From Ottelia alismoides (taxonomy: Eukaryota; Streptophyta; Magnoliopsida; Alismatales; Hydrocharitaceae), in assembly GCA_037367405.1 (NCBI GenBank), contig JAZKJV010009774.1, positions 819,765 to 883,764 of the forward strand: DNA of 64,000 nt, read 5' to 3'. The translations under genes were made by a program, and so were the position numbers. Under the pieces are notes generated by a model that did not search any database, was not told where the DNA came from, and was given only the letters and a program-made list of their open reading frames with translations. Shown piece after piece: positions 28,338 to 39,979 of the stretch. How positions within the stretch are numbered: position 1 is the stretch's first letter; every line of letters begins with the position of its first letter.

Positions 28338-30204
28338 CCCCAACAAGAGGAGCTCTTTCTACTCTTTATTCTCTCACTTCTTCCCCCCAAATTACCACTC
28401 ACAAAGTCTTCAACGAGAGAAGGTTTCCAGCCCCCATCTCCTCTTAAATTGTTGCTGGAAACTTGGAGAATTTGATCAACTGCTACATGCAGTTGTTCCT
28501 ATAGACATTCTAGAGCTGGAAGACCTCCTGAAGTCCCTGCAGTTGCTGTCCAAACAGTAGGATCTACTACATCCAAGGCTTGGACTGCTCCAAGGAGGCC
28601 TCCTGCTGCTGTCCAGCCACTGTAGAAGCAACTGCATGCAACTCTTCTCCTTTCAACTTGAGGATTTTGAGAGGTACCATCCTTTACCCTTCTACTTGCT
28701 GCCATGCATGTGGCTTTACACATGATTTGCTTCTATATATGAGGAAATAACTGAGTTGGCTGGAATAAGGATAAGATTATTGTTGATGCTTTCATCATGA
28801 GATGTTTTACTGGTTTTAGGTTCTGAGAATTGTTGGATTTGGATTTAGATAGATTTATGAAGATGTTTTGATTAATGATCTGCTGAGCACATTTAGGTTG
28901 GAAGAAACCAGCTGGGTAGGGTTTTCTCTCAGAGAAATTAGGTTTTTAAAATTTTCTTGAAGCAATCAGGAGCCTAGGTGTTAGCTACCCCTATTGATCC
29001 GTTTGATATGATAGAAGATTCGTGCTCCTGAAATTGTTTCCTGGATTGCAAAAGGAGTGCATGATTGTGAATTTTCCAGTAGAAGAGATTTAAGATCTGA
29101 TCAACAGTGAGATGGGTATAAATGTAGGTAGTAAGGGTGGCACTTATACGAAGTTGTTGGTTGGTTTTACTATAATATTGTTATAGTTAACTAATATTGT
29201 GTATGAATATGGTATGAGACCAACCCTTCCTAGAAAATTGTAAATACAATGACCTAATATTAGATATGGATATAATTACACTACAATAAAAACTGTAATT
29301 CACGTATTTTATGTTTTTTTTTTGTAGGCACTTGATTTAATTCATTCATATTTAATATAAGTATACTTCCAGTTGTCATAATGACAATATTGATATGTAA
29401 ATTAGATTACCAGAAATCATGACCTTAATCAAATTCACATCTATGCTGAAACTAGATTGGCCATATGTTTGACTTGTTGCTAAGCCCAAAATCAACCAAA
29501 GTGCATCATAGATCTTGACTAATAGAGGTCAAGTCTGTTCTGATTATCTACACTTCTAATTTGCATAAAATGGTGAATAATCTAATATAAAATTTTTTCT
29601 CTCCATACTATACAATTACTGAAAAGGGAATATAATAATTTGGTTAGAAAAATGAAATACTGTAGTAAAAAAAAAAATTATCACTGTCATACACCTCCTG
29701 CCAGATTTCTTCAATAATTCGTCAGTAATTGCTTACAAGGCAAATGTCGAAATGGAACCATGAAAATTTCTATCATAAAACACGGTTTTGTATATTTATA
29801 ACCATAGATATAAATAGAGACATAAATTACTACAATCATTTTTTTCTAATACACTTCAACCCATTCTGGTTTGTCTAGAAAAATTCTCTGAACACATTAA
29901 ACTTGATCTACCATCTGGATGCGTATAAAATAAATAGAAGAATCATCTTATAGGCAATATGCATACTAATATAAATAGATATTTGTAGAATCAAAATCGT
30001 TTCAAAAATTTTACGATATATCTTGCCCGAAAGCATTAAAATTGTTCTATATACATTCTAATGGTTACTTTGAAATTTAGTCTTACTTCAGACCACAAAT
30101 TGGCTACAGTATATATGAAAGATTAACAAAACACCTAGCCATGTATAAGTTGATCAAAGGGAAGAATGATAAAGGCTGAAGGAATCAAGTGTGATGGAAA
30201 ATCA

Positions 30205-30690
30205 AGATGTCACTTAATTGTGCCGGTCATGGTAATCTTTACACCTGACCGTGCGAGGGCGCGGTGACCCTCAACTGGGCGGAAGAAAGGAAGCCCAGTT
30301 AGGGCAGCGGCCGCTTAATGCGTGGGTCTAGGATCCCAGTCTTTTACACGGTTTTTACGCGAGCTCGCAGTGTTTTTACGCCTCGTTGGGATCCAGACTT
30401 TAGACCAGTTCCGCTGACCCTGTTTTAGGATGCCCAGGCGGGGGATCCTGGTTTTTCAGCTTTACGTACGAGCTCGGTTGCCCATACTAGTCGGGCTGTG
30501 TTTTTCTAGAGCGACTTTTCTAGGGAGTCTCTCTCACCCGTCTCAGTGGCGTAGTTGGAGAATAGACCTATCCCTCTATTGGACCGCGCTTCCAATTAGA
30601 GGGCGAGACGGAAGAGCCATTTGCAGGCTTCTTCACCGCTTGAGTTTACTTCGCCAACAGACTGGCGATTCTATATCTAGATCATCCATA
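30205..30690 (+). other. GC-rich island inside the gypsy 5' LTR
   Basis: This stretch differs sharply in composition from its AT-rich surroundings and contains repeated GTTTTTACGC units (about 30350-30385). It is absent from the truncated 3' LTR and falls beyond the window end in copy 2, so only one copy is visible. No coding function was recognised. It may be part of R/U5 or a captured fragment. Confidence 0.45.
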
Positions 30691-31500
30691 TCTACATCTA
30701 CAACATCTGGAGTTATATCTGAAACATTTAAGTTGAGGCATTGAGAAGTTAAGATCAAAAGACCATTCTCTCTACCCAAGAATTTAATTAAATTAATAGA
30801 TCTTTCTAATCTTAACTTTTCCATTTCACTTACCAACGGGATTTCTGATGAAAATGATATATGTGCATACACTCATATACTCACGAATACACAACTAGTT
30901 ATACATATATCACATGTGGGAAATGCCAGGTTATGGGACAACATTCGAGATGCTTACCAGTAATCTGAAAAGCCGTTTTCATTTGCAAGTAGAATTAAAT
31001 CTTAATTTGAGTTGCTCTCGCCTTTCTGCTTGTTTCTTTTGTAAATAATAAATGCCCGTTAATTTATATAAGTTTTTGGGAGGTACCAGCAACCGCTGAC
31101 GCCTTTTCTTCCTATTGTGTGTGGCAGGCAAACAGCCTGCAGTTTAGTAGCCGCTCAGTATATACATGCTTCCAGGAGATATAGTGTACACCCGACGGTA
31201 TGGTTTACTTTATTAGTTTTTGTTCAGATGATGATGTAAATGCTCTCTCTTTTGTCACATTTTGGGATATATGATGTAACATGGAATATGCTTGTACATG
31301 TTGTAAATGGATATGAATATTAATGAAAGGAAATTTTGGTGATGTCTGTCTCTTTTACTTGTGGTCATGTGTTGAGAATGAATGTCATAGTCGCGAAAAA
31401 AAATTTTCCCTGTATTTTTACAACTTGTGCGATATAATTGTGAATGATATCTTGCGAATTGCGCGTAAACGGGTACCCGGATCCTGAGGGGTTGACAGAT

Positions 31501-31512
31501 TGGTATCAGAGC
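31501..31512 (+). other. Primer-binding site of the gypsy element
   Basis: TGGTATCAGAGC matches the complement of the 3' end of initiator tRNA(Met). It lies three bases after the inferred LTR end and about 240 bases before the gag ATG. Confidence 0.88.
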
Positions 31513-31752
31513 AGTGGTACCCCGATACGCACATTCGCAGTATTTCAATTCCTATCGCATTAAGTTCTCGAATAGCGACAGTCTTCCGACTTGTCGTAAG
31601 TTCGAGAAGGGAAATATGACGTTCATATTCAATAACCACAGATGTCACCAATTTCATTAATTTTCATCTTATATCCCAAGAAGAGAAAAGCATTTATGAT
31701 AAATATCTGTCTAGGGTATCCTTATGACTAAATATGGTTCTTATGCAGAGCC

Positions 31753-34700
31753 ATGGCATCTCGACCAGGTCAGGATACTTCTGATCAGCTGGCACGCATA
31801 CTGAGCGCACTCACAGACTTACAGCAGCAGCAGACTGCCATGCGAGGCCAGCAGGAGCAGATATTGGCCCAGCAGACCGAGATTGCTGACAGGCAGACGG
31901 ACATAGAGATGAGATTTGAGGATCTGTCAGATTTCACGTACCATCCATCTCAGGATGGGATACGACAGGACCAGCACCAGTCCGTGGAGGTGGAGCAGCC
32001 TCATCCTGATGATCCACTAGAGGCCATTCCAGAGCATGGAGCTGAGGAGGATGCAGACTTAGGCAGGGAGCAGGACCCTGTTGACTTTGCTGACGAGGAT
32101 ACACACGAGTTTGCAGCCATTCACAGGCACCAGTCAGTCTTCACTTCCTATCAGCGGGCCAACATACCCTTGTTCGAGGGCACCGGTCCACCAGATGACG
32201 CTGAGCAGTGGCTGATGAGAGTAATGAAAGTGCTCAGGGCGATTAACGCGCCACGAAACACGTGGCTATCTTTCGTAGAGTACTCACTGATAGACTTCGC
32301 CGAGCGATGGTGGATGGCCGTAGTGTCTGAGTTAGGCCGAGAGCCTACTTGGAACGATTTTGTGACGAAGTTCAGAGCCCACTTCTTTTCTGCGAAGTGG
32401 AGGGAGTCCCAGCGCCGACTGTTTGCAGAGCTTCGTCAGGGACAGATGACAGCCCGGGATTACTTTATCAGATACACAGAGCTGTCACGACACACACGAG
32501 CAGCTGGCGCATTTCCAGAGGAGAATCTGGAGAAGTTCATTGGCGGCATGCGAGAGGAGGTGCAGGAGAAGCTGGCTGGACTACACATCACTTCTATCTC
32601 CGAGGCTACCGATGCTGCGGAGAAGTTCGAGGACATCAGGGGGAGACGTTTCGGGAGCTCGTCTGGAGCACCGCCTAGACCGCGGCGATATTTTGGGCCG
32701 ATACGTCGACCATTTCAGCAGCAGAGGTCAGCCAGACGGTTCCGACCTACAGGTTCGGCATTCTCTGGCAGTGCTCGCTCTTCTCCATCGACTACTCTAG
32801 GAGGAGCACTTGCCGGACGAGGTACAGAGTCCGCTCGACCATCTGGGTCGCAGCGAGCAGATAGACCACCTGCAGGACCAGCTCGGAGCACGGACACAGC
32901 TACTCCCTCTACTCGACCAGTCCGGTGTTACCGATGTCACGAGTGGGGACATTACCGCGCACAGTGCCCACAGGCTTATGGCGAGCCTCAGCCACAGCCT
33001 TCTCAGCCACAGCCTCAGACACAGCGTTCAGGGAGTTTCCGTGGCAGGAACTCCAACTTTAGGCGGCAGCAGCAGAGACAGACGCAGAGTGTGGCAGGTT
33101 CTAGTGCGGCATCAGCCAGGCAGGGACAGTTACATGCCGTTACTGAGGAGCAGGCACGTTCAGCGGCTACAGTGGTGAAAGGTATGGTCTCAGTCTTGGG
33201 CCGACCTTTCCATGTTTTATTCGATTCCGGCGCAACACACTCTTTCCTTGCTTCGAGGTTGCTTGTTTCTTTAGATAGAGTTGCAGAGACGCTATCGTCT
33301 CCATATCACATCCGAGGGCCAGGTGGCCAGTTATTTGTCATATCTCTGATAGTCAGGCACTTGCCCATACTGATAGGAGGTCATGAGATGATCGCAGATT
33401 GCCTACTTCTGCAGCTTGATGAGTTCGACTTGATATTGGGCATGGATTGGCTATCCACTCATCATGCACTTGTTGATTGCTTTAGGAAGACGGTTGTCTT
33501 CAGGACTCCAGATCTACCAGAGTTCACCTTTGAGGGTACTACACATGACTCCACCATGGAGTACATTTCAGTATTGCGAGCCCAGCGACTTGTTGATCAG
33601 GGTTGCGATTCTTACCTTGCTTTTATTCGAGAGGTGTCTGATCAGGAACCGATGATTCAGGACATCCGAGTAGTCTCAGAATACCCTGACGTATTTCCTG
33701 ATGAGCTACCAGGGCTACCTCCTGAGAGGGAGATTGAGTTCGAGATCACATTGTTGCCAGATACACAGCCGATCTCTATGGCACCATATCGCATGGCACC
33801 AGCCGAGTTGAGGGAGCTGAAGGTGCAGTTGCAGGAGTTGCTTGACTTGGGATTCGTGAGGCCGAGCACTTCACCTTGGGGTGCTCCGGTTCTATTTGTC
33901 AAGAAGAAGGATGGATCCATGAGACTATGCATCGATTACAGGCAGCTGAACAAGAGAACGGTGAAGAACCGTTATCCCTTGCCACGTATCGATGATTTGT
34001 TTGACCAGCTCCAGGGATCTTCGGTTTTCTCGAAGATCGACCTTCGCTCAGGCTACCATCAGCTGAGGATTCGCGAGTCGGACATTTCGAAGACAGCCTT
34101 CAGGACTCGCTATGGACACTACGAGTTTGTAGTGATGCCGTTTGGGCTCACCAATGCACCTGCGGCTTTCATGGATATGATGAACCGTATCTTCCGTCCA
34201 TACTTGGACAGGTTTGTAGTGGTATTCATCGATGATGTGCTCATCTATTCACGGAATGAAGAGGATCACGCTAATAATCTGCGGATCGTCTTAGACACAT
34301 TACGAGAGCACAAGCTATATGCCAAGTTGAGCAAGTGTGAGTTCTGGTTATCCCAGGTGTCATTTCTCGGGCATATTATTTCTGGAGCAGGCATTGCGGT
34401 TGATCCCGCGAAGATAGATGCAGTTATGTCTTGGGAGCAGCCCAAGACAGTTACTCAGATTCGGAGCTTCCTCGGATTTGCGGGCTATTACAGACGCTTT
34501 GTCAGCGGATTTTCACGCATTGTTCGTCCTCTGACACGACTGACACAGAAGGGAGTTCCATTCATTTGGGACGATTCATGTGAGCAGGCCTTCCAGATAC
34601 TGAAGGAGAGGTTGACCACAGCGCCTATTCTTGCTCTTCCTTCAGGCACTCAGGACTATGCAGTCTACACGGATGCATCTGGAGAAGGTCTAGGAGCAGT

Positions 34701-36636
34701 GTTGATGCAGAGAGGACAGGTGATCGCTTACGCATCACGACAGTTGAGACCGCATGAGCGGAACTACCCCACACATGACTTGGAGTTGGCGGCAGTTGTC
34801 TTCGCCTTGAAGATCTGGCGTCACTACCTATATGGGGTGAATTTCGAGATTTTCACAGACCACAAAAGTCTGAAGTACATCTTTGATCAGAAGGAGCTGA
34901 ACATGAGGCAGCGCAGATGGCTCGAGCTGTTGAAGGATTATGATTGCACGATCTCTTACCATCCCGGTAAGGGAAACGTGGTGGCTGATGCGCTTAGCAG
35001 GAGAGCACATGCAGAGGGTACGGCGAACTGGCTATACACGTGGGATACACTTGCAGCTTTGAGTGATTGGCATCCTCAGGAGAGCACATTCATTTCTACC
35101 GCCGTACCTCCACGATACAGCAGTCTTTGGGATCGTATTGTAGAGGGTCAGAAGACAGATCCTTGGATCCGAGATAGATACATGCGCGCCGTCAAGGACG
35201 AATTTGACGACTTTGTTGTGATGGAGTCTATTTTATGGAAGGCAGGACGGGTCGTTGTACCCAATGATGAGCAGCTTCGCAGAGACATTCTCGATGAGGC
35301 ACACAGTTCACGGTTATCTATCCATCCAGGCAGTACGAAGATGTACCGTGATCTGCGTCGACATTTTTGGTGGGATGGAATGAAGCGCGATGTGGCGCTA
35401 CATGTCAGCAGATGCATGACCTGTCAGATGGTCAAGGCTGAGCACAGGAGACCGCCAGGATTACTGCAGTCTCTCCCCATTCCCGAGTGGAAGTGGGAGA
35501 GCATTTCTATGGATTTTGTCACGGGATTGCCGAAGACACCGGGTGGCCATGATTCCATTTGGGTCGTTGTTGATAGGTTGACAAAGTCAGCGCATTTTAT
35601 ACCTGTCAACACAACTTACACTCCATCCAGATTGGCCAAGCTCTATGTGCAGAACATTATCAGGCTGCATGGTATACCACGAGAGGTGGTGTCTGACAGG
35701 GATTCGAGATTTACATCTCATTATTGGCATCAGTTCATGTCAGCACTACAGACAGAGCTGAAGATGAGTTCTGCTTATCATCCGCAGACAGACGGGCAGA
35801 GTGAGCGCACCATTCAGACGCTTGAGGATCTACTTCGCGCATGCACTTTGGAGTGGAAAGGGTCCTGGAAGGACCATTTGCCCTTGGTGGAATTCACGTA
35901 CAACAACAGCTATCACTCCAGTATTGGCATGGCACCATTCGAAGCCCTATACGGGCGGAGATGCCTCACACCTCTCAGTTGGCGTGAGGTAGGCGATCAT
36001 GCTTTATATTCCGTAGATCTCTTGGAGGAGACTGCGAGAGCTGTTGATCTTGTGAGACGGAGGCTTTTGACGGCACAAAGCCGCCAGAAGAGCTATGCAG
36101 ACCGTCGGAGGAGAGACTTAGAGTTTCAGGTAATCTAATTATTTTCTCCTCATCCACTCAATTATGATATATATGTGTTCAACTTAATCTCATACTAATG
36201 ACATTCCTATAAATTATAGGTTGGAGCTTGGGTATTTTTGCGAGTATCTCCCATGAAGGGAGTGCAGAGATTCGGTGTTCGTGGCAAGTTGGCGCCACGA
36301 TATGTTGGACCGTTCGAGATTCTGGCTAGAGTGGGGAAGGTTGCTTACCGAGTAGCTCTTCCTCCACATCTTTCTGCTATTCATGATGTCTTCCACATAT
36401 CCAACCTGAGGAAGTATGTGCACGACCCACGGCACATCATCCGTTATGAGAATCTCGATGTAGAGCCGGACCTGACTTATGAGGAGAAGCCAGTTCAGAT
36501 ACTTGACCATGCAGTGAAGAAGCTTCGCAGCAAGGAGATTCCATTGGTCAAGGTGTTGTGGCACCGACACGGCGTCAAGGAAGCGACATGGGAGACTGAA
36601 GCCGACATGCGAGCACGATACCCGCAGCTATTTTGA
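31753..36636 (+). CDS. Gypsy gag-pol polyprotein with C-terminal chromodomain region (two exons)
   Basis: A single open frame of 1459 codons (31753-36129), joined across a 90-bp intron to 36220-36636, gives about 1597 residues. Order: coiled-coil-like Gln-rich N-terminus (residues 15-60), retrotransposon Gag domain (about 140-290), CCHC zinc knuckle [14 protein letters not shown] (from 392), protease [10 protein letters not shown] (Asp 491), reverse transcriptase with VFIDDVLIY (Asp-Asp 827-828), RNase H with [10 protein letters not shown] (Asp 974), and integrase. The integrase has an HHCC finger starting at His 1191 and catalytic Asp 1254, Asp 1315 and Glu 1351, the last pair with the D,35-E spacing. 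The tail carries the GPFEIL and FHISNLRKY integrase C-terminal motifs and a chromodomain-like segment, expected to guide integration to chromatin. No frameshift or stop is present, so the element is potentially active apart from its truncated 3' LTR. Confidence 0.95.
36130..36219 (+). other. Probable spliceosomal intron in gypsy pol, between integrase and chromodomain region
   Basis: The open frame runs GAGTTTCAG, then GTAATC, and stops three codons later. Coding resumes after TTATAG at 36220 with [14 protein letters not shown], which is the direct continuation of EFQ in this family. The 90-bp AT-rich interval has GT and AG ends, a branch-point-like ACTAATG 26 to 20 bases before the acceptor, and phase 0. 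Without removal the polyprotein loses its chromodomain region. Confidence 0.85.
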
Positions 36637-36694
36637 TGTAATCATCAAAACAAGCTTTTGTAATTAGATACATTATAAATATATGGCTTGTTTT

Positions 36695-36811
36695 CCCTTT
36701 GAGGTTTTTATGGGTTCAAAACCCTTTGAGGTTTTTATGGACATATGAAATAGCCGTTCTCGATAGCCTTAACTCGAGTCTCGAGGACGAGACTCCCTTT
36801 GAGGTTTTTAT
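36695..36811 (+). repeat. Three copies of a 17-bp motif directly before the gypsy 3' LTR
   Basis: CCCTTTGAGGTTTTTAT occurs at 36695-36711, 36722-36738 and 36795-36811. The third ends three bases before the 3' LTR, where a polypurine tract would be expected. A palindromic ACTCGAGTCTCGAGGACGAG lies just before the third copy. Confidence 0.9.
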
Positions 36812-36814
36812 ATT

Positions 36815-38832
36815 TGTAGCATCCGGTTTCCAATCAAACCTGAAGTCGTCCGATTTTGGGTCTAATGAACCCAAAAACGTTGTCGGTCAATACTAACCAA
36901 CCTAAAACGACCAATTGGTAGTAAATCAAAAGTTGTTCGGGGAAAATCGACCCAGAATCGGTCAATCTGTAACGCGTGCCGTGAAAAGCCGCGACGCAAA
37001 TTCGGAAACCGCGAAACAAACCGAAACCGTCATTAGATCCGATTTGACGATACAAGACCAATGGAATCGACCGTTCGTCAATCGGAGGTCGTTTGATATT
37101 TTTAATTCGTAAAATTTAAACTTAAACAAAATCCGTATCCGAAAATTCGGGTATTCAAAACCCGATCGAAAGTATATCAATATTATACTCAAAACAATCA
37201 TCGTTTCGATACGATCAATTCGGGATATTACGCGTCGAAATCCGAGTTCCGATGTGCGCGTATGGTCAGCTTTAAGTAAGTGATAAAAAAATGAATATAT
37301 AAAATTTATTTCAAAAAGTAGCAGTAGCAGCAGCTACGGCTACCCTGTTTCAAAAAAAAAAATATTATTTGTTTTTTTTTTTTTTACACTACTCTCCAGC
37401 CGTGAAAGGCTCTCTTTCCACTTGGATATAAATTTTTCACACTTGTCAACTTTCCAAGGGTTTCCTTGGCTATATAACCCCAACAAGAGGAGCTCTTTCT
37501 ACTCTTTATTCTCTCACTTCTTCCCCCCAAATTACCACTCACAAAGTCTTCAACGAGAGAAGGTTTCCAGCCCCCATCTCCTCTTAAATTGTTGCTGGAA
37601 ACTTGGAGAATTTGATCAACTGCTACATGCAGTTGTTCCTATAGACATTCTAGAGCTGGAAGACCTCCTGAAGTCCCTGCAGTTGCTGTCCAAATAGTAG
37701 GATCTACTACATCCAAGGCTTGGACTGCTCCAAGGAGGCCTCCTGCTGCTGTCCAGCCACTGTAGAAGCAACTGCATGCAACTCTTCTCCTTTCAACTTG
37801 AGGATTTTGAGAGGTACCATCCTTTACCCTTCTACTTGCTGCCATGCATGTGGCTTTACACATGATTTGCTTCTATATATGAGGAAATAACTGAGTTGGC
37901 TGGAATAAGGATAAGATTATTGTTGATGCTTTCATCATGAGATGTTTTACTGGTTTTAGGTTCTGAGAATTGTTGGATTTGGATTTAGATAGATTTATGA
38001 AGATGTTTTGATTAATGATCTGCTGAGCACATTTAGGTCGGAAGAAACCAGCTGGGTAGGGTTTTCTCTCAGAGAAATTAGGTTTTTAAAATTTTCTTGA
38101 AGCAATCAGGAGCCTAGGTGTTAGCTACCCCTATTGATCCGTTTGATATGATAGAAGATTCGTGCTCCTGAAATTGTTTCCTGGATTGCAAAAGGAGTGC
38201 ATGATTGTGAATTTTCCAGTAGAAGAGATTTAAGATCTGATCAACAGTGAGATGGGTATAAATGTAGGTAGTAAGGGTGGCACTTATACGAAGTTGTTGG
38301 TTGGTTTTACTATAATATTGTTATAGTTAACTAATATTGTGTATGAATATGGTATGAGACCAACCCTTCCTAGAAAATTGTAAATACAATGACCTAATAT
38401 TAGATATGGATATAATTACACTACAATAAAAACTGTAATTCACGTATTTTATGTTTTTTTTTTTTGTAGGCACTTGATTTAATTCATTCATATTTAATAT
38501 AAGTATACTTCCAGTTGTCATAATGACAATATTGATATGTAAATTAGATTACCAGAAATCATGACCTTAATCAAATTCACATCTATGCTGAAACTAGATT
38601 GGCCATATGTTTGACTTGTTGCTAAGCCCAAAATCAACCAAAGTGCATCATAGATCTTGACTAATAGAGGTCAAGTCTGTTCTGATTATCTACACTTCTA
38701 ATTTGCATAAAATGGTGAATAATCTAATATAAAATTTTTTCTCTCCATACTATACAATTACTGAAAAGGGAATATAATAATTTGGTTAGAAAAATGAAAT
38801 ACTGTAGTAAAAAAAAAAATTATCACTGTCAT
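36815..38832 (+). repeat. 3' LTR of the gypsy element, truncated after 2018 bp
   Basis: It matches 27673-29690 with two substitutions (37689 region CAAATAG against CAAACAG; 38038 region AGGTCGG against AGGTTGG) and a few A/T-run length changes. It stops at ATCACTGTCAT (38832), where the 5' LTR continues ACACCTCCTGCC. Confidence 0.93.
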
Positions 38833-38833
38833 C
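38832..38833. other. Junction of the tandem duplication
   Basis: Left of the join is the interior of a gypsy LTR (continuing sequence known from 29691). Right of it is the interior of the copia-like element (preceding sequence known from 4775). Only a single T is shared at the break, so it did not arise by recombination between long homologous repeats. Confidence 0.93.
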
Positions 38834-39979
38834 CCAACTTGGTCGACATCATTGTTTTCCAACTAGTATTAGAGAAGGGGGGGGGGTATAGTATAGAGTT
38901 CTATGACATCATACAACATCATAACTCTGACGATTCAGATTCCAGTTCAGAGTCAGAGTTCAGATTCTCCAGTCCATATGCTAGTTCAGATTCCGGTCTA
39001 GATGCCCATTCAGTTTTCAGATATTCAGACTCAACATCAGATTGGTTTCGAGTCTTAAGCTTCAGGTATACACATGCATGTGGTCTTTTTCAGATGTGCA
39101 CATGTTTGCCATCATTGTTTGTGGTTCCCATCTTTTGTGTTTTGGCTAGGGTTTTCATGTGATCCATATGGACTCCAGAGTAGAGATCCCATTCCCTATG
39201 CCATGTAGGCTAGGGTTTTCATGTGGTTTCATAGGGACTCTAGAAGAGAGATCCCATTCTCTGAGCTAGTATAGAAGAGACCCAGTTCTCTGACGAGGAG
39301 GCTTTTTCAGACTCCATTCTCCAACGACCGTGGACTCCCACAAGGATGTTCTTCATTACTTTTCAGTTCAACCCTTTTTAGAGATGGAGTAGTTGTCCAC
39401 ATGTTGTGTCGGGCCAGAGTTCTCCAAGTAGAGACTCATTTTCAGTTGCAGTGACTCAGACAAGCATAATACAGAGCACATGTTCTCCGACGAGAAGATT
39501 CAATTTGACTCACTCCAGCCCGTTCGTCCTCCTCACCTGCATGGCATGAGAATTAACGTCCTCGACAACATCCGACAGTTGTGCGTTATCCGTAATGTCT
39601 GGTAGCATGAGTTTAAGATTTCTTTCTGTTTGTCCAAGCTGAGCATTGCATGCTCCGGCTTGAGGGGGAGTGTTGGAGTATTTGTTATATGCGTCACTTG
39701 AGTAGATGAGTATATGAATATCTCCAGGATCCATTTACCACATCCTATGGTTTAGTCTCACATCTACCGTCTGTGGGATGTGGAGACTCAGTGTGGGCCA
39801 TATAAGAAGCCCCTCACCTCTGTATTCTGTGAGAAAAGTAATATACTATCAGCCCTTTGAGGCGTTCTCCCATGGTTTCATCTCGTCTTTACGGAGTATG
39901 GTTCCACGTTAAATCTCGCATCCTTCTATTTTTTACTAATTTATCTCTGATTCCGCTTCCGCATTTCTATTTTCTAATA
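38833..39979 (+). mobile_element. 3' part of the copia-like element (copy 2): internal fragment, PPT and LTR
   Basis: This corresponds to 4776-5923. The purine tract GAGGGGGAG precedes the LTR at 39671-39979. The 5' LTR and PBS are absent because the element is cut by the duplication join. Confidence 0.85.

Larger units (their letters stand above)
27673..31497 (+). repeat. 5' LTR of the gypsy element (~3.8 kb)
   Basis: It begins TGTAGCATCCGG, where the match with the 3' LTR at 36815 begins. It ends in TTGACA three bases before the primer-binding site. The first 2018 bases are confirmed by the second LTR; the remainder is inferred from the PBS position. Such length is within the range of Tekay-type LTRs. 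A TATA box lies at 28331. The start region (27673-28130) is rich in CG dinucleotides; later parts are AT-rich except for a GC-rich island at 30205-30690. Confidence 0.82.
27673..38832 (+). mobile_element. Ty3/gypsy chromovirus (Tekay/Del type), 3' LTR truncated at the duplication join
   Basis: The element has a 5' LTR (27673-31497), PBS (31501), an intact gag-pol (31753-36636) with a short intron, and a 3' LTR that starts at 36815 and is cut at 38832. The integrase C-terminus and the chromodomain-type tail ([25 protein letters not shown]) place it with Tekay/Del chromoviruses. Over the 2018 bases they share, the two LTRs differ by two substitutions that I could find plus homopolymer-length changes, so insertion was very recent. 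The bases before the 5' LTR are GAACT. The matching target duplication cannot be tested because the far end is missing. Confidence 0.93.

Noticed and set aside
28282..28560. 92-codon ORF just after the LTR TATA box
   Set aside because: Short, low-complexity Leu/Ser-rich translation in the LTR leader; no homology recognised, so not called a gene.
30205..30430. Possible rRNA-like or other structured RNA because of high GC
   Set aside because: I could not match it to any conserved rRNA, tRNA or snRNA motif; it lies inside an LTR.
27673..38832. Reading 36815-38832 as a separate third copy of a genomic repeat
   Set aside because: It is explained as the 3' LTR of the gypsy element whose 5' LTR is at 27673.
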